NCBI GenBank assembly: GCA_913055635.1
Contig: CAJXLK010000030.1
Span: 1 to 54,622, forward strand
DNA length: 54,622 bases
Direction: 5' to 3'
Origin: an uncultured Bacteroidota bacterium
Lineage (GTDB): Bacteria; Bacteroidota; Bacteroidia; Bacteroidales; UBA12077
A program made the position numbers and the translations under genes. Positions 1-10,017 of the stretch are shown one piece after another. The stretch's first letter is position 1, and each line of letters opens with the position of its first letter. The notes under the pieces were generated by a model that worked only from the letters and a program-made list of their open reading frames with translations, was not told the origin of the DNA and ran no database searches.

Positions 1-908
1 ATGGAGCGGTAATCGGGGTTGACCCGGCGGTAGGTGCCACCCACCGTGAAGCCGTCCAGGTTGAGGGTCAGGCTGGTTTCGCCCGACCAGCTGAAAAGGG
101 AAGAAGTGCGCGGTGTATAGAGGTTGGTCAGGAATGCAGGAACCTGTTCATTTTCCAGGTCGATTTTTCTCTGACGTATATCCCTTGTATAAGCGCTTCC
201 TGCCACATCAAATTTCCAGGAGAGGGCATCGTTGAAAAAGTTGACCCGGCTGCTGACCCCTACAACCATGTTTTCGCGTGCCGGTATTTCCCGACGCAGA
301 CTGTCGCTTGCTCCTGATAGGGAGTTGAGTTGGTCGCGAGAGCGGAAAAAGATCAGGTCCAGGTATTCCTCTTTTGTGCCCACACCAATCTTCCCACCCC
401 ATGCCATGCGTTTGTACTGGGGTTGCAGAATGTTGCCGGTGCGGGTGCGGCTGGCCTGGTCGAGCCGCCCATAAAAGGCTCCGAACCGGAATTTGCCGGG
501 ATTAAGTTCAATACCACCCCCGGCAAAGGTCTGCCCATCCAGGGTAAACGGTGAAAAATTCATCCGGCGATAACCCAGGTGCAGTTGGGCCCATTTGTAT
601 TCAGGCGACATGCCAAATTGGTTGAATGGCTGGCTGAATCGCGTACCCTGCTTGTTCAGGGTTAGCGAGAAAGGCAGGGATATGCCGTAGAGTTGAAGCG
701 TTGGATTGAAGCGCAAACTGTAATTGTAAGGCTGACGACGCGCTCCAATGCCACTCATTTCATAAAAACCGGTGTTGAGTGATGCTGAACCGGACATCTG
801 AACAGGTTCTTCATCCGTGATGTTTTCCACATCCTGCGATTGTACTGGCAGTGTGCATATCGAACAAAGACCAAACAGACAAACGGTGGAGAGGAATTTA
901 AATAACAT
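1..908 (-). CDS. Outer-membrane beta-barrel protein (3' end outside window)
   Basis: An uninterrupted minus-strand frame begins at ATG 906-908 and runs off the left edge, giving about 302 residues. It starts with a clear signal peptide (MLFKFLSTVCLFGLCSICTL, likely cleaved after VQS). The rest is rich in alternating aromatic and polar residues (YNYSLRFNPTLQLYGISLPF, YKWAQLHLGYRRMNFSPFTL), the pattern of outer-membrane beta strands, and its last visible residues are GTYRRVNPDYRS. No TonB plug is visible in the part present. It diverges from the TANFOR-like gene across a 257-bp AT-rich gap, so both may be expressed from that region. The exact family is not recognised; a porin-like or secretion-associated barrel is the best description. 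Confidence 0.7.
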   Translation of the reverse strand, partial: MLFKFLSTVCLFGLCSICTLPVQSQDVENITDEEPVQMSGSASLNTGFYEMSGIGARRQPYNYSLRFNPTLQLYGISLPFSLTLNKQGTRFSQPFNQFGMSPEYKWAQLHLGYRRMNFSPFTLDGQTFAGGGIELNPGKFRFGAFYGRLDQASRTRTGNILQPQYKRMAWGGKIGVGTKEEYLDLIFFRSRDQLNSLSGASDSLRREIPARENMVVGVSSRVNFFNDALSWKFDVAGSAYTRDIRQRKIDLENEQVPAFLTNLYTPRTSSLFSWSGETSLTLNLDGFTVGGTYRRVNPDYRS

Positions 909-1165
909 AGGCTGCAATTTATAAGGCGTTTTGAAAAAAAATGGGATGTCGGGCAAAGGCCCTGAAAATTAATTTATATTTTATTTTTAAAACATTGAAA
1001 ATCAGTATTTTATTTGTGTTTGTTGGTCTGAAATTTCCGTATTTTCTGTATTTTGTGTAGATTATTATCAGTTAGAATTTTATGTAAAATTTTCACCCTT
1101 GAACAATGAAAAATGAGCAATTGTTTGCCGGAGCAAATAATCTTAATAAATGTTAAAAGCGTTAG
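909..1165. other. Divergent AT-rich intergenic region
   Basis: This stretch separates two divergent genes for exported proteins and is strongly AT-rich, with runs such as TTTATATTTTATTTTTAAAA. It probably carries promoters in both directions, but I could not find a full TAnnTTTG -7 element with a matching -33 TTG on the plus strand, so no specific promoter is called. Confidence 0.4.
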
Positions 1166-4100
1166 ATGCTTCTAAAATTCTTTTTTGCTATGGTTTCCCG
1201 ATTCAAGTTTTTTCTTCTGATTTTTTTTCTCTCCGCAGCGGCTGTTCATGCACAGCAAAATCCTGTTAATGTGAATGTTAATGTGGTCCCGCCCTATTCC
1301 ATGTATCTTTCCGATTACATGCAGGGATCCAATAAAGTGGTGGTCACGCTGGTCAATCAAAGCATGAGCGAAACCCAGCGTTTCAAGCTACAGTGGCGAT
1401 TGACCGGCAACAACGATGTCTCGGCCAGCACAGAACAGGACGCCATGCCGCGTCAACCTATTGTTTTGCAGCCAGGCCAGTCCATCACCCTTTCCGCCCA
1501 GGAATTGCGTTCACGTTATCAATCTTTTAGCCGCAATGATATTGAAGTGGAAGGAATGGACCTGAGCAGCAACCTGTCCAATCAAACCCTTCCTGAAGGT
1601 ACGTATAACCTTTGTGCCCAGGCCCTTCAGTATGAGACCAACGAGCCCTTGTCAGCGGGCAAGCCGGTGGGCTGCAGCCAGCCCATCCGCATCTCCATTG
1701 TTGATCCGCCAAGGATCATGAAGCCACGCGACCAGGCCAGCATCACATCCCCTTCCCCCCAGTTCATCAACTTCAACTGGATTCCTGTGAACACCCGCAA
1801 TGCCCGGATAGAGTATAAGTTCAAACTGGTAGACATCACCGGTGCCGACATCAGTCCCTATGATGCCATGCGGAGTCAGAATTTCAAGGTCTATGAGTCC
1901 CGCAATTTGAACCAGAATTTTCTCAATTACGGCATGGGCAAACCCATGCTGGAAGACGGACACCGTTATGCCGTTCAGGTGCAGGCCTATGATCCCACCA
2001 ACCAGATCCGCATCAAAAACGACGGCAAAAGTGAGATCCATACCTTTACCTATCAACAGCGCCAGGTAGCACAGTCCCTGCTGCCCGATACCCTTGACTT
2101 GCTGCCACCTTCTCCTTCACCCACGCCCACGCCCTCCGATGACGATACCACCGAACTGGCGCAGACGGGAGCCAAAGGGAAAGGAAATTTTCAGTGCGGC
2201 GGCCATTGCACGGTGGACATATCCAATATCTCCAAACAGGCCACCGATAGGTTTGGCGCTGGCGATACGGTACTGATGGGAAATTTCGAGCTGGTGCTCA
2301 CCAATACGATTGCCAGTGGGAATGACAATCAATACATCGGGAAAGCCAACCTTGTCAATGCCACTTTCATTAAAGGCGGAAGTCTGCCGGTGCTGATGAC
2401 CAATGTGAAGATCAATCAAAACGGCCGGGTTTTTAAGGGAAAAGCTGCTTTGGAAGCCGACAGGCAAACCCTGAAGAATAAGATCAATGAGCTGAGTGGC
2501 AAACCTAAACTGAAGGATTACATTAAAAATGGGGTGCCCCTTAAAAAGGTATACAAGGAAATTTCGGGTAAGTCCAGCAAACCTAAAAAAGCACCGGTCA
2601 GTCTGAAAAAAGGTTTTGCCCACATCAAGATGGTGGGCCTGGAGTTGACCCCCACCAAGGCTACAGCCAACCTGATGGCCATGCTGGAGTTGAAGGACGA
2701 CCGCATCCGCAACAAGTACCTGACTTTTGCCACCAATGATTTGTGCATCAACCCCAAGGGACTGGCCATCTCCGAAGAAGAAGCCTACCTCAGGCTTATG
2801 AAGCCGGTCACCGTAGATGTTTCAAAAAACTATACGGTGACCCTGCTGCCGGCTGATAAGAGGGGTAAGCAAGATAAGCAGGCTACCTATCTGAATTTTG
2901 ACTGCGATGGTTTCCGTGATGTTCAGGCCTATGGCATGGTTAAGTTTTCGAGGGACCTGGTTAAACCCAAAAACAAGAATGGGAAGGTAAGTCAGCAGGA
3001 TACCCTGGCTGCCACTTTTTCAACAGCCTTCAAGAACTGGGACAACTGGGTAGCCAAGCTGGATTTTACATCGCTGCCTTCCGGGGTGAACGCTACCAAA
3101 AAGCTGGCCACCCAAAAGTTTGGTTACGTCAAGCTGCCCGGTTATACCTTCCACGTTCAAAAGGCCTACCTGGATCATTCCTCCAAAGAAGATATGTTCA
3201 AAAAGGCCGGTGGGGGTGGCAGTCCGGTTGGTCTCAACGCCGGTGCCGGATGGCAGGGTGTCTACCTGAGCAGTGCCGATGTATGGCTGCCCCAATTTTT
3301 CAACAAGAAGAGTTCTGTTCAGCAAGGATCCGGCCATGGCAGCACTCAGAATAATTCCGGAAACAGCGAGCGCATACGCATCACCGGCGATCAGCTGGTC
3401 ATTGGTGCAGCAGGGGTGAGCGGCCACATCTTTGCCACCGACCTGATGGATCGGGGTACCCTCGAGAACATGCCCCTTTCCATCGATACCCTGGATGTGG
3501 ATATCCACCGCAATATGCTCAATACCGCCCGGATGACCGGTGAACTGACCATACCTTCCTTCAAGAAACCTCTGGGCTATGAGGCCAACATCACTTACGT
3601 CAGCCAGCAGGCTTCCTACAGCTTCTTGCTGGAAACGAAAAAGACCATTCGCATTCCCATGTGGCTGGCTACAGCCGACCTGGAGCCCAACTCCACGGTC
3701 AACCTGAACATACAGGGCAGCCAGGTGGATTTCAAGGCTGTGTTGAATGGTAAGTTTACTTTCGACCGCACCCTGGGTAAAGTGCCGGGCGTTGCTATGA
3801 ACGACCTGAGGTTTCAGAATTTCAAGATCACCAACCGCGATCCATACCTGGACATCAGCAATTTTGGAATCAACACCAACGCCAAAGCTCCTAAAGTAGT
3901 GGGATACCCAACCGATCTGAAAAACATCGACGTTCAGTTTGGACAGCAAAAATACTATGCCAACCTGGGATTTGATCTGCGCTTCAACCTTTCCAAAGGG
4001 TTGAGCCAGATCTCCGGAGAATCGGAGGTGAGGCTCTACAGTGAGATCAACACCAACCAGAATCAGGGTGGAAAATCCATCCCGGAGTTCACATTCAAAC

Positions 4101-7100
4101 GGGCTGAGATTGACAGCATCAAGCTCAATGCTCAGTTTGGTCCGATGAAGATCCTGGGCTCGCTGAATATGTATAAGAACGATCCCACCTTTGGGATGGG
4201 CTTTGACGGAGACCTGGAAATGAAGGTATTCGATACACAGGGCTTTAAAGGCAATGCCCTGTTTGGCCACAAGCAGCAGTCGAACAACCAGCACCTGCGC
4301 TACTGGTATGTCGACGGCATGGCCACCTTCTATCCCGTGGGGGTCCCCTTTGCCAAACCCCTGGCTTTTTACGGTTTCGGTGGAGGGGCCTATTTCAACC
4401 TGGTCCAGAAATCGCAGGTGAGCTCCTCAAAGCTGAAAAACAAGTCGCTTACCCAGGATCCCAATGTGCGTGAGCGTTACAAGCCCCAGAAGAATACCAT
4501 CGGGATGAAGGCTTCCACCATCATTGGGTTGGAAGGCGAACCCTTTATCATCAACGGCGATGCCACCCTGGAGGCTGCCTTTAAACGCCAACCCTTTGGC
4601 ATCAAGACCCTGGGATTCTCTGGCGATGCTTATGCCCTGACCGGTGTACGCAACAGGGGAAATACCCCGGTGAAAGGGTCCATCGATGCCGAGTACCAAA
4701 ACAACATCTTTGATTTTCAATCTGCCTTTGACATAAAGGTGCCACCTAAAAGCCCGGTAATCCAAGGCAATGGTGATCTGCGTTTCCATTTGAACGACAA
4801 CAGCAATTACTGGTACCTCCATTTTGGAACGCCCAAAGACCGGGTCGGATATTCCCTTGGACTGGGCAAGGTTCAGATAGCCAGTTCATCGGGATACTTT
4901 ATGGCGGGAGATAAGATACTGGCCCCCGAACTGCCGGACAAAGTGAGCAAATATCTGGGTGGCTATACTTCCAAGTTGAAGCAGGTCAACCTGGGAGATA
5001 AGATGTCGGGTGTGGCCGCCGGGTTGAAGTTTGAGTCGGGATTTGATTTGGGCGGTAAGGTGGCCCGTGCCGAAGGTGATGTGATAGCAGGAGCGGACGT
5101 GGTGCTGGGAAAATATGCCCCGTCCATGCTTTGCAATGGCAACAGTGATTTTGGCCTCGACCACTGGTATGCCCTGGGACAAGGTTATTTCTACGGCAAC
5201 CTGGGATTTTATGTAGCTCAGAAAGAGATCCTGGGCACCACCGCTGGATCGGTCGTGGAAGTGGGCCTGCCTGATCCGGTGGGTGTGAAAGGACAAATCA
5301 AAGCCGATTTGGTCGTCCTTGGCAAATCGCTGGTCTTCAACCAGAATTTTTCCATTGGCAGCATTTGCGACTTTCAGTCTAAAGGAGGAGGCGCCGTTTC
5401 TGTCAGTTCGCCTGTGGAGCGGATGCAGTTCATCTCTTCGGTCACACCCAACCACCATCAGAAAGGCGTCGGGCTGTTTGTCGAGCCTACCATCACCTTT
5501 AACCGGGGCATTTACCACGACTCAAAGATGAGTTTTACATACTCCGATGGCAAAGGGGGCTCGCAAAAAGCCACTTACCGCTTTGATATCTCCTATACCT
5601 GGGAGAAAGAGTATCAGCCGGGCAGGTGGACCGATATCTACCGGAACCTGGATGACCAGATCATGGAAGACTACGACAAAAACAGTGAGACCCTTACCCT
5701 GACGCTCAAAGAAAATGTGGGCTCTTTGGCTTCCAAGGATTACCGGAAAATCATGTTGGAAGGAAATACACGCTACCGGCTGAAGGCCACGGTGACGGTC
5801 GAAGAAAAAACAGGGGCCAATACCTGGGAGACTGCAACCTACAACGTGGATTCCCTGAAAGGCCAGAAAATTCAGCATGTGGAGACTCATATCTTCACCA
5901 CGGGCGGAACACCGAAAAGCATACCGGAACAGCAGGTGGTGGATGTGATTCCCACCCCCCGCCGCCGCTATTTCACCCAGGATGATTATGATGAGGGATT
6001 CATGCGGTTTAATACCGATATCTCCGCTGTCTGGGACAGCCTGGAGACCGAGGGCTATGATCTGAAAGCCCGTTTTGAACCGATCAACAGCAGCGGTGAT
6101 CAGAATGAGATCCTTCAGAGTGTTCGAAAAACCAATGATGGGCGATTGGTAAAATATGATATTCCTACCTTGAAGCAGCAAACCATCTATCGGCTGGAAC
6201 TTATCGCCACACCTCCTGAAGAAGAATCCTCCCAATCAGGTGGCCTGACAGGCAAGGATAAGAGCCCGGGTAAGAGCATCTGGGGAGATGACGACTCCGA
6301 CAAGCCGGTTACCAAAATGGCGGGCAAGGCACAGGAAGGTGCCCGGAGTATGGGCAGGCGCCTGAACACGGAGGTGTTGTACACCAGCTATTTCCGGACC
6401 AGCCAGTTCAATACCATGAAAGCCAAAATCAATGCCTTGTCGGTGAGCCAGAGCAAAGTGGTTTCCAAGCAGGCCAACCGGGCCAAACAACCCCATCTGG
6501 AAAAATTCAATGCCTACGATGTGGTTCAGATCACCCTGAGCGGATCCGAACCCTTTGGCTATTATGATCTTCAGCCTGCCAATTCGCGCAATGCCTCCCA
6601 TGTGGATGTCGAAACGCCTACGGGTAAGAGCCAGTGGCAGCTGAAGATGGAGAGGCTGATCGACGGGGATGATTTTTGTGTAAGCGCCCCGGGTCGTTTG
6701 ACACCGGCCATGCGATTGCCTGCTTATGATATCGACTCATGGGCATTTGCCAAGAAATCACCTTCTGCCGTATGGTCTGGTTCGGGGGGCAGCAGTTACA
6801 AGCATGTGGACAGTCCCCTGAGCGATTCGGAAGTGGGCATCGACCAGTCATCGGGCAACAGCAATGACAACACCTATTTCCTGATGCCCATCAATTATGG
6901 TGCTGGTGGCGGGCAATCCACCAATCAAAAGGTGCTGACCGTAAGCTATCGGGACGATTATCGCGGACGGCTCAACCACGAGAAGCTTCGGGAATGCCTC
7001 AACTTTCAGTCGAATCACCCCGGCCTGAGTCCTTATCCGGCCATTCAACAGGGAACAACCATCAACCTGGAAGTTCAAGGGGCAGTGGGGACTAAGATCC

Positions 7101-7144
7101 GCGGCAGTGGTGCCAATACCTTTTCTATAACCCTGAATCCCTAA
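1166..7144 (+). CDS. Giant exported TANFOR-like surface protein
   Basis: Encodes 1992 residues. ATG 1166 gives MLLKFFFAMVSRFKFFLLIFFL, and a second in-frame ATG at 1190 is also plausible; both keep the signal peptide ending VHAQ. Residues about 30-310 (VNVNVVPPYSMYLSDYMQGS, then an Ig-like region with LPEGTYNLCAQALQYE) resemble the TANFOR N-terminal domain described in Tannerella and other Bacteroidetes; this is from memory of the family, not a search. A Pro/Ser/Thr/Asp linker (PSPSPTPTPSDDD) near residue 312 separates it from a long beta-rich body with many GYxxxLxNIxV-type strands, and a fibronectin-like region near 1450-1650. No T9SS C-terminal sorting domain is obvious. The fibronectin-module gene follows 240-260 bp downstream on the same strand. 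Function unknown; a cell-surface or adhesion scaffold is an inference. Confidence 0.8.
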   Translation: MLLKFFFAMVSRFKFFLLIFFLSAAAVHAQQNPVNVNVNVVPPYSMYLSDYMQGSNKVVVTLVNQSMSETQRFKLQWRLTGNNDVSASTEQDAMPRQPIVLQPGQSITLSAQELRSRYQSFSRNDIEVEGMDLSSNLSNQTLPEGTYNLCAQALQYETNEPLSAGKPVGCSQPIRISIVDPPRIMKPRDQASITSPSPQFINFNWIPVNTRNARIEYKFKLVDITGADISPYDAMRSQNFKVYESRNLNQNFLNYGMGKPMLEDGHRYAVQVQAYDPTNQIRIKNDGKSEIHTFTYQQRQVAQSLLPDTLDLLPPSPSPTPTPSDDDTTELAQTGAKGKGNFQCGGHCTVDISNISKQATDRFGAGDTVLMGNFELVLTNTIASGNDNQYIGKANLVNATFIKGGSLPVLMTNVKINQNGRVFKGKAALEADRQTLKNKINELSGKPKLKDYIKNGVPLKKVYKEISGKSSKPKKAPVSLKKGFAHIKMVGLELTPTKATANLMAMLELKDDRIRNKYLTFATNDLCINPKGLAISEEEAYLRLMKPVTVDVSKNYTVTLLPADKRGKQDKQATYLNFDCDGFRDVQAYGMVKFSRDLVKPKNKNGKVSQQDTLAATFSTAFKNWDNWVAKLDFTSLPSGVNATKKLATQKFGYVKLPGYTFHVQKAYLDHSSKEDMFKKAGGGGSPVGLNAGAGWQGVYLSSADVWLPQFFNKKSSVQQGSGHGSTQNNSGNSERIRITGDQLVIGAAGVSGHIFATDLMDRGTLENMPLSIDTLDVDIHRNMLNTARMTGELTIPSFKKPLGYEANITYVSQQASYSFLLETKKTIRIPMWLATADLEPNSTVNLNIQGSQVDFKAVLNGKFTFDRTLGKVPGVAMNDLRFQNFKITNRDPYLDISNFGINTNAKAPKVVGYPTDLKNIDVQFGQQKYYANLGFDLRFNLSKGLSQISGESEVRLYSEINTNQNQGGKSIPEFTFKRAEIDSIKLNAQFGPMKILGSLNMYKNDPTFGMGFDGDLEMKVFDTQGFKGNALFGHKQQSNNQHLRYWYVDGMATFYPVGVPFAKPLAFYGFGGGAYFNLVQKSQVSSSKLKNKSLTQDPNVRERYKPQKNTIGMKASTIIGLEGEPFIINGDATLEAAFKRQPFGIKTLGFSGDAYALTGVRNRGNTPVKGSIDAEYQNNIFDFQSAFDIKVPPKSPVIQGNGDLRFHLNDNSNYWYLHFGTPKDRVGYSLGLGKVQIASSSGYFMAGDKILAPELPDKVSKYLGGYTSKLKQVNLGDKMSGVAAGLKFESGFDLGGKVARAEGDVIAGADVVLGKYAPSMLCNGNSDFGLDHWYALGQGYFYGNLGFYVAQKEILGTTAGSVVEVGLPDPVGVKGQIKADLVVLGKSLVFNQNFSIGSICDFQSKGGGAVSVSSPVERMQFISSVTPNHHQKGVGLFVEPTITFNRGIYHDSKMSFTYSDGKGGSQKATYRFDISYTWEKEYQPGRWTDIYRNLDDQIMEDYDKNSETLTLTLKENVGSLASKDYRKIMLEGNTRYRLKATVTVEEKTGANTWETATYNVDSLKGQKIQHVETHIFTTGGTPKSIPEQQVVDVIPTPRRRYFTQDDYDEGFMRFNTDISAVWDSLETEGYDLKARFEPINSSGDQNEILQSVRKTNDGRLVKYDIPTLKQQTIYRLELIATPPEEESSQSGGLTGKDKSPGKSIWGDDDSDKPVTKMAGKAQEGARSMGRRLNTEVLYTSYFRTSQFNTMKAKINALSVSQSKVVSKQANRAKQPHLEKFNAYDVVQITLSGSEPFGYYDLQPANSRNASHVDVETPTGKSQWQLKMERLIDGDDFCVSAPGRLTPAMRLPAYDIDSWAFAKKSPSAVWSGSGGSSYKHVDSPLSDSEVGIDQSSGNSNDNTYFLMPINYGAGGGQSTNQKVLTVSYRDDYRGRLNHEKLRECLNFQSNHPGLSPYPAIQQGTTINLEVQGAVGTKIRGSGANTFSITLNP

Positions 7145-7407
7145 TGTCATGGCAATGAAATGCAATGACCCACAAAAGCAGGAAACGAATGAAGCAGCCA
7201 GGTCTACAGAATGCCATACCCAATATCAATTTATTGATAATCAATAAAATACCGACATACAGTATGGTCATTAGGTCCTTATACAGACAGAAATTGATAT
7301 AATCATCTTTCAATAAGCCTTATACTGATACGAATTGATATGATAAGCGAATCATCCTTTAAAATTAACATCAAACCATTGAATTGAAATTAAAAACAAA
7401 AGATACC

Positions 7408-9552
7408 ATGCGATATTTTACAACAATTTTATTCCTTTTGGCTTTTTCCGGCTTGCCTGTTGCAAATGCCCAGCAAGCCAACCCGGATTTTGCAAGGGAG
7501 ATGCAGCAGGACACCGCAGCAGGCAGTGACTCCGGTCTGGGTCTTAAGATTCGTAAGTACCAGGGCGATGTGTTGATCAAAATCGTTCCCCGTCAGACAG
7601 ATGCTTTCATCCATTTCAAGAACAATGGTTGGCACCTGGAACGGGCCAGGGTCAGCAACGGAGACACCAGTGATTTTCAACTGCTTAATGACGAGCCCGT
7701 TCGCCCGGCTTCCCGGGAAAGATGGGAGCAACTGGCCCGGGATAACCAGTCGGCCGGAGCCATCCTGGAGCTTTTGTTTCCCACCCCCCCGCAACAAGCA
7801 CCCCAAACTTTTATGGAACGGGTGGAGTCACATACTACCCTGAACAACAGGCATTTTTTCTATCTTTTTCTTTCTGCCGACAACCGGGATATATCTGAAG
7901 CTTCGGGCCTGGAATATCGCCATGAGATAAGTGGGGGAAGCCGGGAATATGTATACAGGGCTTTCATCAAGGGCTATCAGGATTCAACCGGGCACAGCGG
8001 CAGCAAAACTCTTCAAATGCAGTATGTTCCTGAGCAATACAGGGCCCCTGAACTGGAGGGAGGCAGCCTGGATTCGGCAGCGCTCCTGTCGTGGAACCAC
8101 ACCGATTATGATGATGTATTCGTTTCCTATGATCTGGAAAGATCTCAGCCGGGAGGTGATTATACCCGCATCACCGATGTGCCCCTGGTTTATAACCGGC
8201 AAACGCGGCCCTCGGATACCGTGGAGGGAAGCATGTATCACGTGGATTCCCTGAAGGAAAATGGGGTGATGCATCATTATCGTTTGGTGGCTCATGATTA
8301 CTTCGGCATCTCCTCCCAACCCTCCAATGTGGTAAAGGTGGAGGGCAAAGACCAGACTGCCCCGCCTGCCCCTGACAGATTGCGCGCTCAGCCAACGAGC
8401 CGGGGAGTGGAGATCGTGTGGCAGTATCCCCATGAGACGGAAGATCTGGCCGGATTCTACGTGGTGCGATCAGGCCGCTCCCTGGATGGACCTTTTGAAC
8501 GCCTGCACAAGGAACTGTTGCAACCCGGACGCATGCAGTATGTCGATGAATCGTCTCTCCCGGGCAACAACCAATATTATGCCGTGGCGGCCTTTGATGA
8601 AGCGGGTAATTACAGCATGAGCGATGGCATAAGTGCTGCTGTGCGGGATACGGTACCTCCTGATCCCCCGGCAGGTCTGGAAGCCCGGCTTGACTCTTCA
8701 CGTGGGTTGGTGGCCCTGAGATGGAATACCGGGGAGGCGGATGACATCACGGGTTACCGTGTCTTTCGATCGCTCAGCCGCGACTATGAATTTGTACAGG
8801 TCACCGACACCCCCACCGTGTACAACGCCTATGTGGACACCCTTAACCTGAACGCGCTCAACAGCAAGGTCTACTATAAAGTGGTGGCCGTCGACGACCG
8901 GTGGAACCATTCCCGGTTTTCCGATGTGCTGGAGGTGACCCGCCCCGACACCATCGCCCCCACCAAAGCCCTGCTCACCGGGGCCAGCTATGCCAAGGGA
9001 AGGGCCACACTGGAATGGGAACCCAGCTCCAGCCAGGATGTGGAAAAGCAATATGTAATGTACCGGGGCGAAGGGCAGAATCAATGGCGGATACTGGATT
9101 CGCTCAGCGACCCCGGCAAAGATCGCTATTCAACTCGGCTGCCCGATACCATCCGGGCCTGGCAGCTGGCCATCCAAACCGTCGATGACAACGGACTGCG
9201 CTCCGGGTTGTCCAACATCCGGAAGGTGGTGGTGGAGGGCTACAACCCCTTGCCCCCTGTAAAGGATTTTCAAGCCGAAAAGGGGGGAGGCGACCAGGTG
9301 CAGCTCTCCTGGGAAACACCCCGCGGGGCACAAAATTATCGTTTGATGCTGTATCGTGCCCAGGGTGAAGGCCAACCCTTGCTTTACGAGACCCTGGAAG
9401 GGACCCGTACCGCCTATACCGACACCGGCTTACCGGCTGATACCACCTACCGCTACCAGGTGGCCCTGAAACGAAGATCTGACGGAGTGGTCTCACCAAG
9501 AAGCCAAAGTCAACAGGTGCAGCTGGGCCCCACCAGTAAAGGCGACCGATAA
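7408..9552 (+). CDS. Exported protein with five fibronectin type III modules
   Basis: Encodes 714 residues from ATG 7408 (MRYFTTILFLLAFSGLPVANAQQ); the in-frame TTG at 7384 is less likely because it would put charged residues before the signal peptide. After an N-terminal region of about 200 residues come five similar modules of roughly 100 residues starting near 210, 316, 413, 513 and 612. Each opens with a Pro-rich strand (TAPPAPDRLRAQP, DTVPPDPPAGLEARL, NPLPPVKDFQAEK), has a core Trp (IVWQYP, LRWNTG, LEWEPS, LSWETP) and ends in a Tyr-rich strand (QYYAVAAFDEAGN). This is the fibronectin type III signature. It lies downstream of the TANFOR-like gene and may form an operon or surface complex with it. 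No catalytic domain is visible. Confidence 0.85.
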   Translation: MRYFTTILFLLAFSGLPVANAQQANPDFAREMQQDTAAGSDSGLGLKIRKYQGDVLIKIVPRQTDAFIHFKNNGWHLERARVSNGDTSDFQLLNDEPVRPASRERWEQLARDNQSAGAILELLFPTPPQQAPQTFMERVESHTTLNNRHFFYLFLSADNRDISEASGLEYRHEISGGSREYVYRAFIKGYQDSTGHSGSKTLQMQYVPEQYRAPELEGGSLDSAALLSWNHTDYDDVFVSYDLERSQPGGDYTRITDVPLVYNRQTRPSDTVEGSMYHVDSLKENGVMHHYRLVAHDYFGISSQPSNVVKVEGKDQTAPPAPDRLRAQPTSRGVEIVWQYPHETEDLAGFYVVRSGRSLDGPFERLHKELLQPGRMQYVDESSLPGNNQYYAVAAFDEAGNYSMSDGISAAVRDTVPPDPPAGLEARLDSSRGLVALRWNTGEADDITGYRVFRSLSRDYEFVQVTDTPTVYNAYVDTLNLNALNSKVYYKVVAVDDRWNHSRFSDVLEVTRPDTIAPTKALLTGASYAKGRATLEWEPSSSQDVEKQYVMYRGEGQNQWRILDSLSDPGKDRYSTRLPDTIRAWQLAIQTVDDNGLRSGLSNIRKVVVEGYNPLPPVKDFQAEKGGGDQVQLSWETPRGAQNYRLMLYRAQGEGQPLLYETLEGTRTAYTDTGLPADTTYRYQVALKRRSDGVVSPRSQSQQVQLGPTSKGDR

Positions 9553-10017
9553 AGGCGCCCGGCCGGGAGTGAACCCTCTTTAAAGAACGGCAGGCTTTGA
9601 AGAAAAAATAAACCTGCTTATGCCCAATATCCTGTTCTGATGACCATCTTGTCCTTTTTTTACAAGATTTTGTGGCTATTATATTGTAATTTAAAGCAAT
9701 GGTTTTGGAAATTACACCCTTTTTTCCGATCAGACCCAACATCCTGGTGAGTTAGCTTTATAACCCCAGATAGACGGTTCCCAGAGGAAAGGATGGCGTT
9801 TATAGCTATGGCGAAACCAACTCATGGCTACACAAAAATCTGGGCTGTAACTGTTGATCATGATTTTTCTGTAGGGCCGGTCACTAAAAAAGGGGTGGCT
9901 TTCAGCTGTTATACTGGTGGAAGCCGGAGAACCTACTGACCCGATAGGGGTCCGCTATGGGGTTGTTCCCCGCAGTGTTTTTTTAACGCTGGGCTTTGAA
10001 TCGCCCAGGCTTCCAGT
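9553..10017. other. Intergenic region without recognisable gene
   Basis: About 465 bp with no supported coding frame and no clear terminator. Part of it (GGTGAGTTAGCTTT near 9746) resembles sequence near 50543, but the match is short. Confidence 0.4.

Noticed and set aside
3020-4294. A 424-codon frame on the minus strand within the giant protein gene
   Set aside because: It is antisense to a clear coding region and has no family pattern; GC-rich third positions of the real gene create it.
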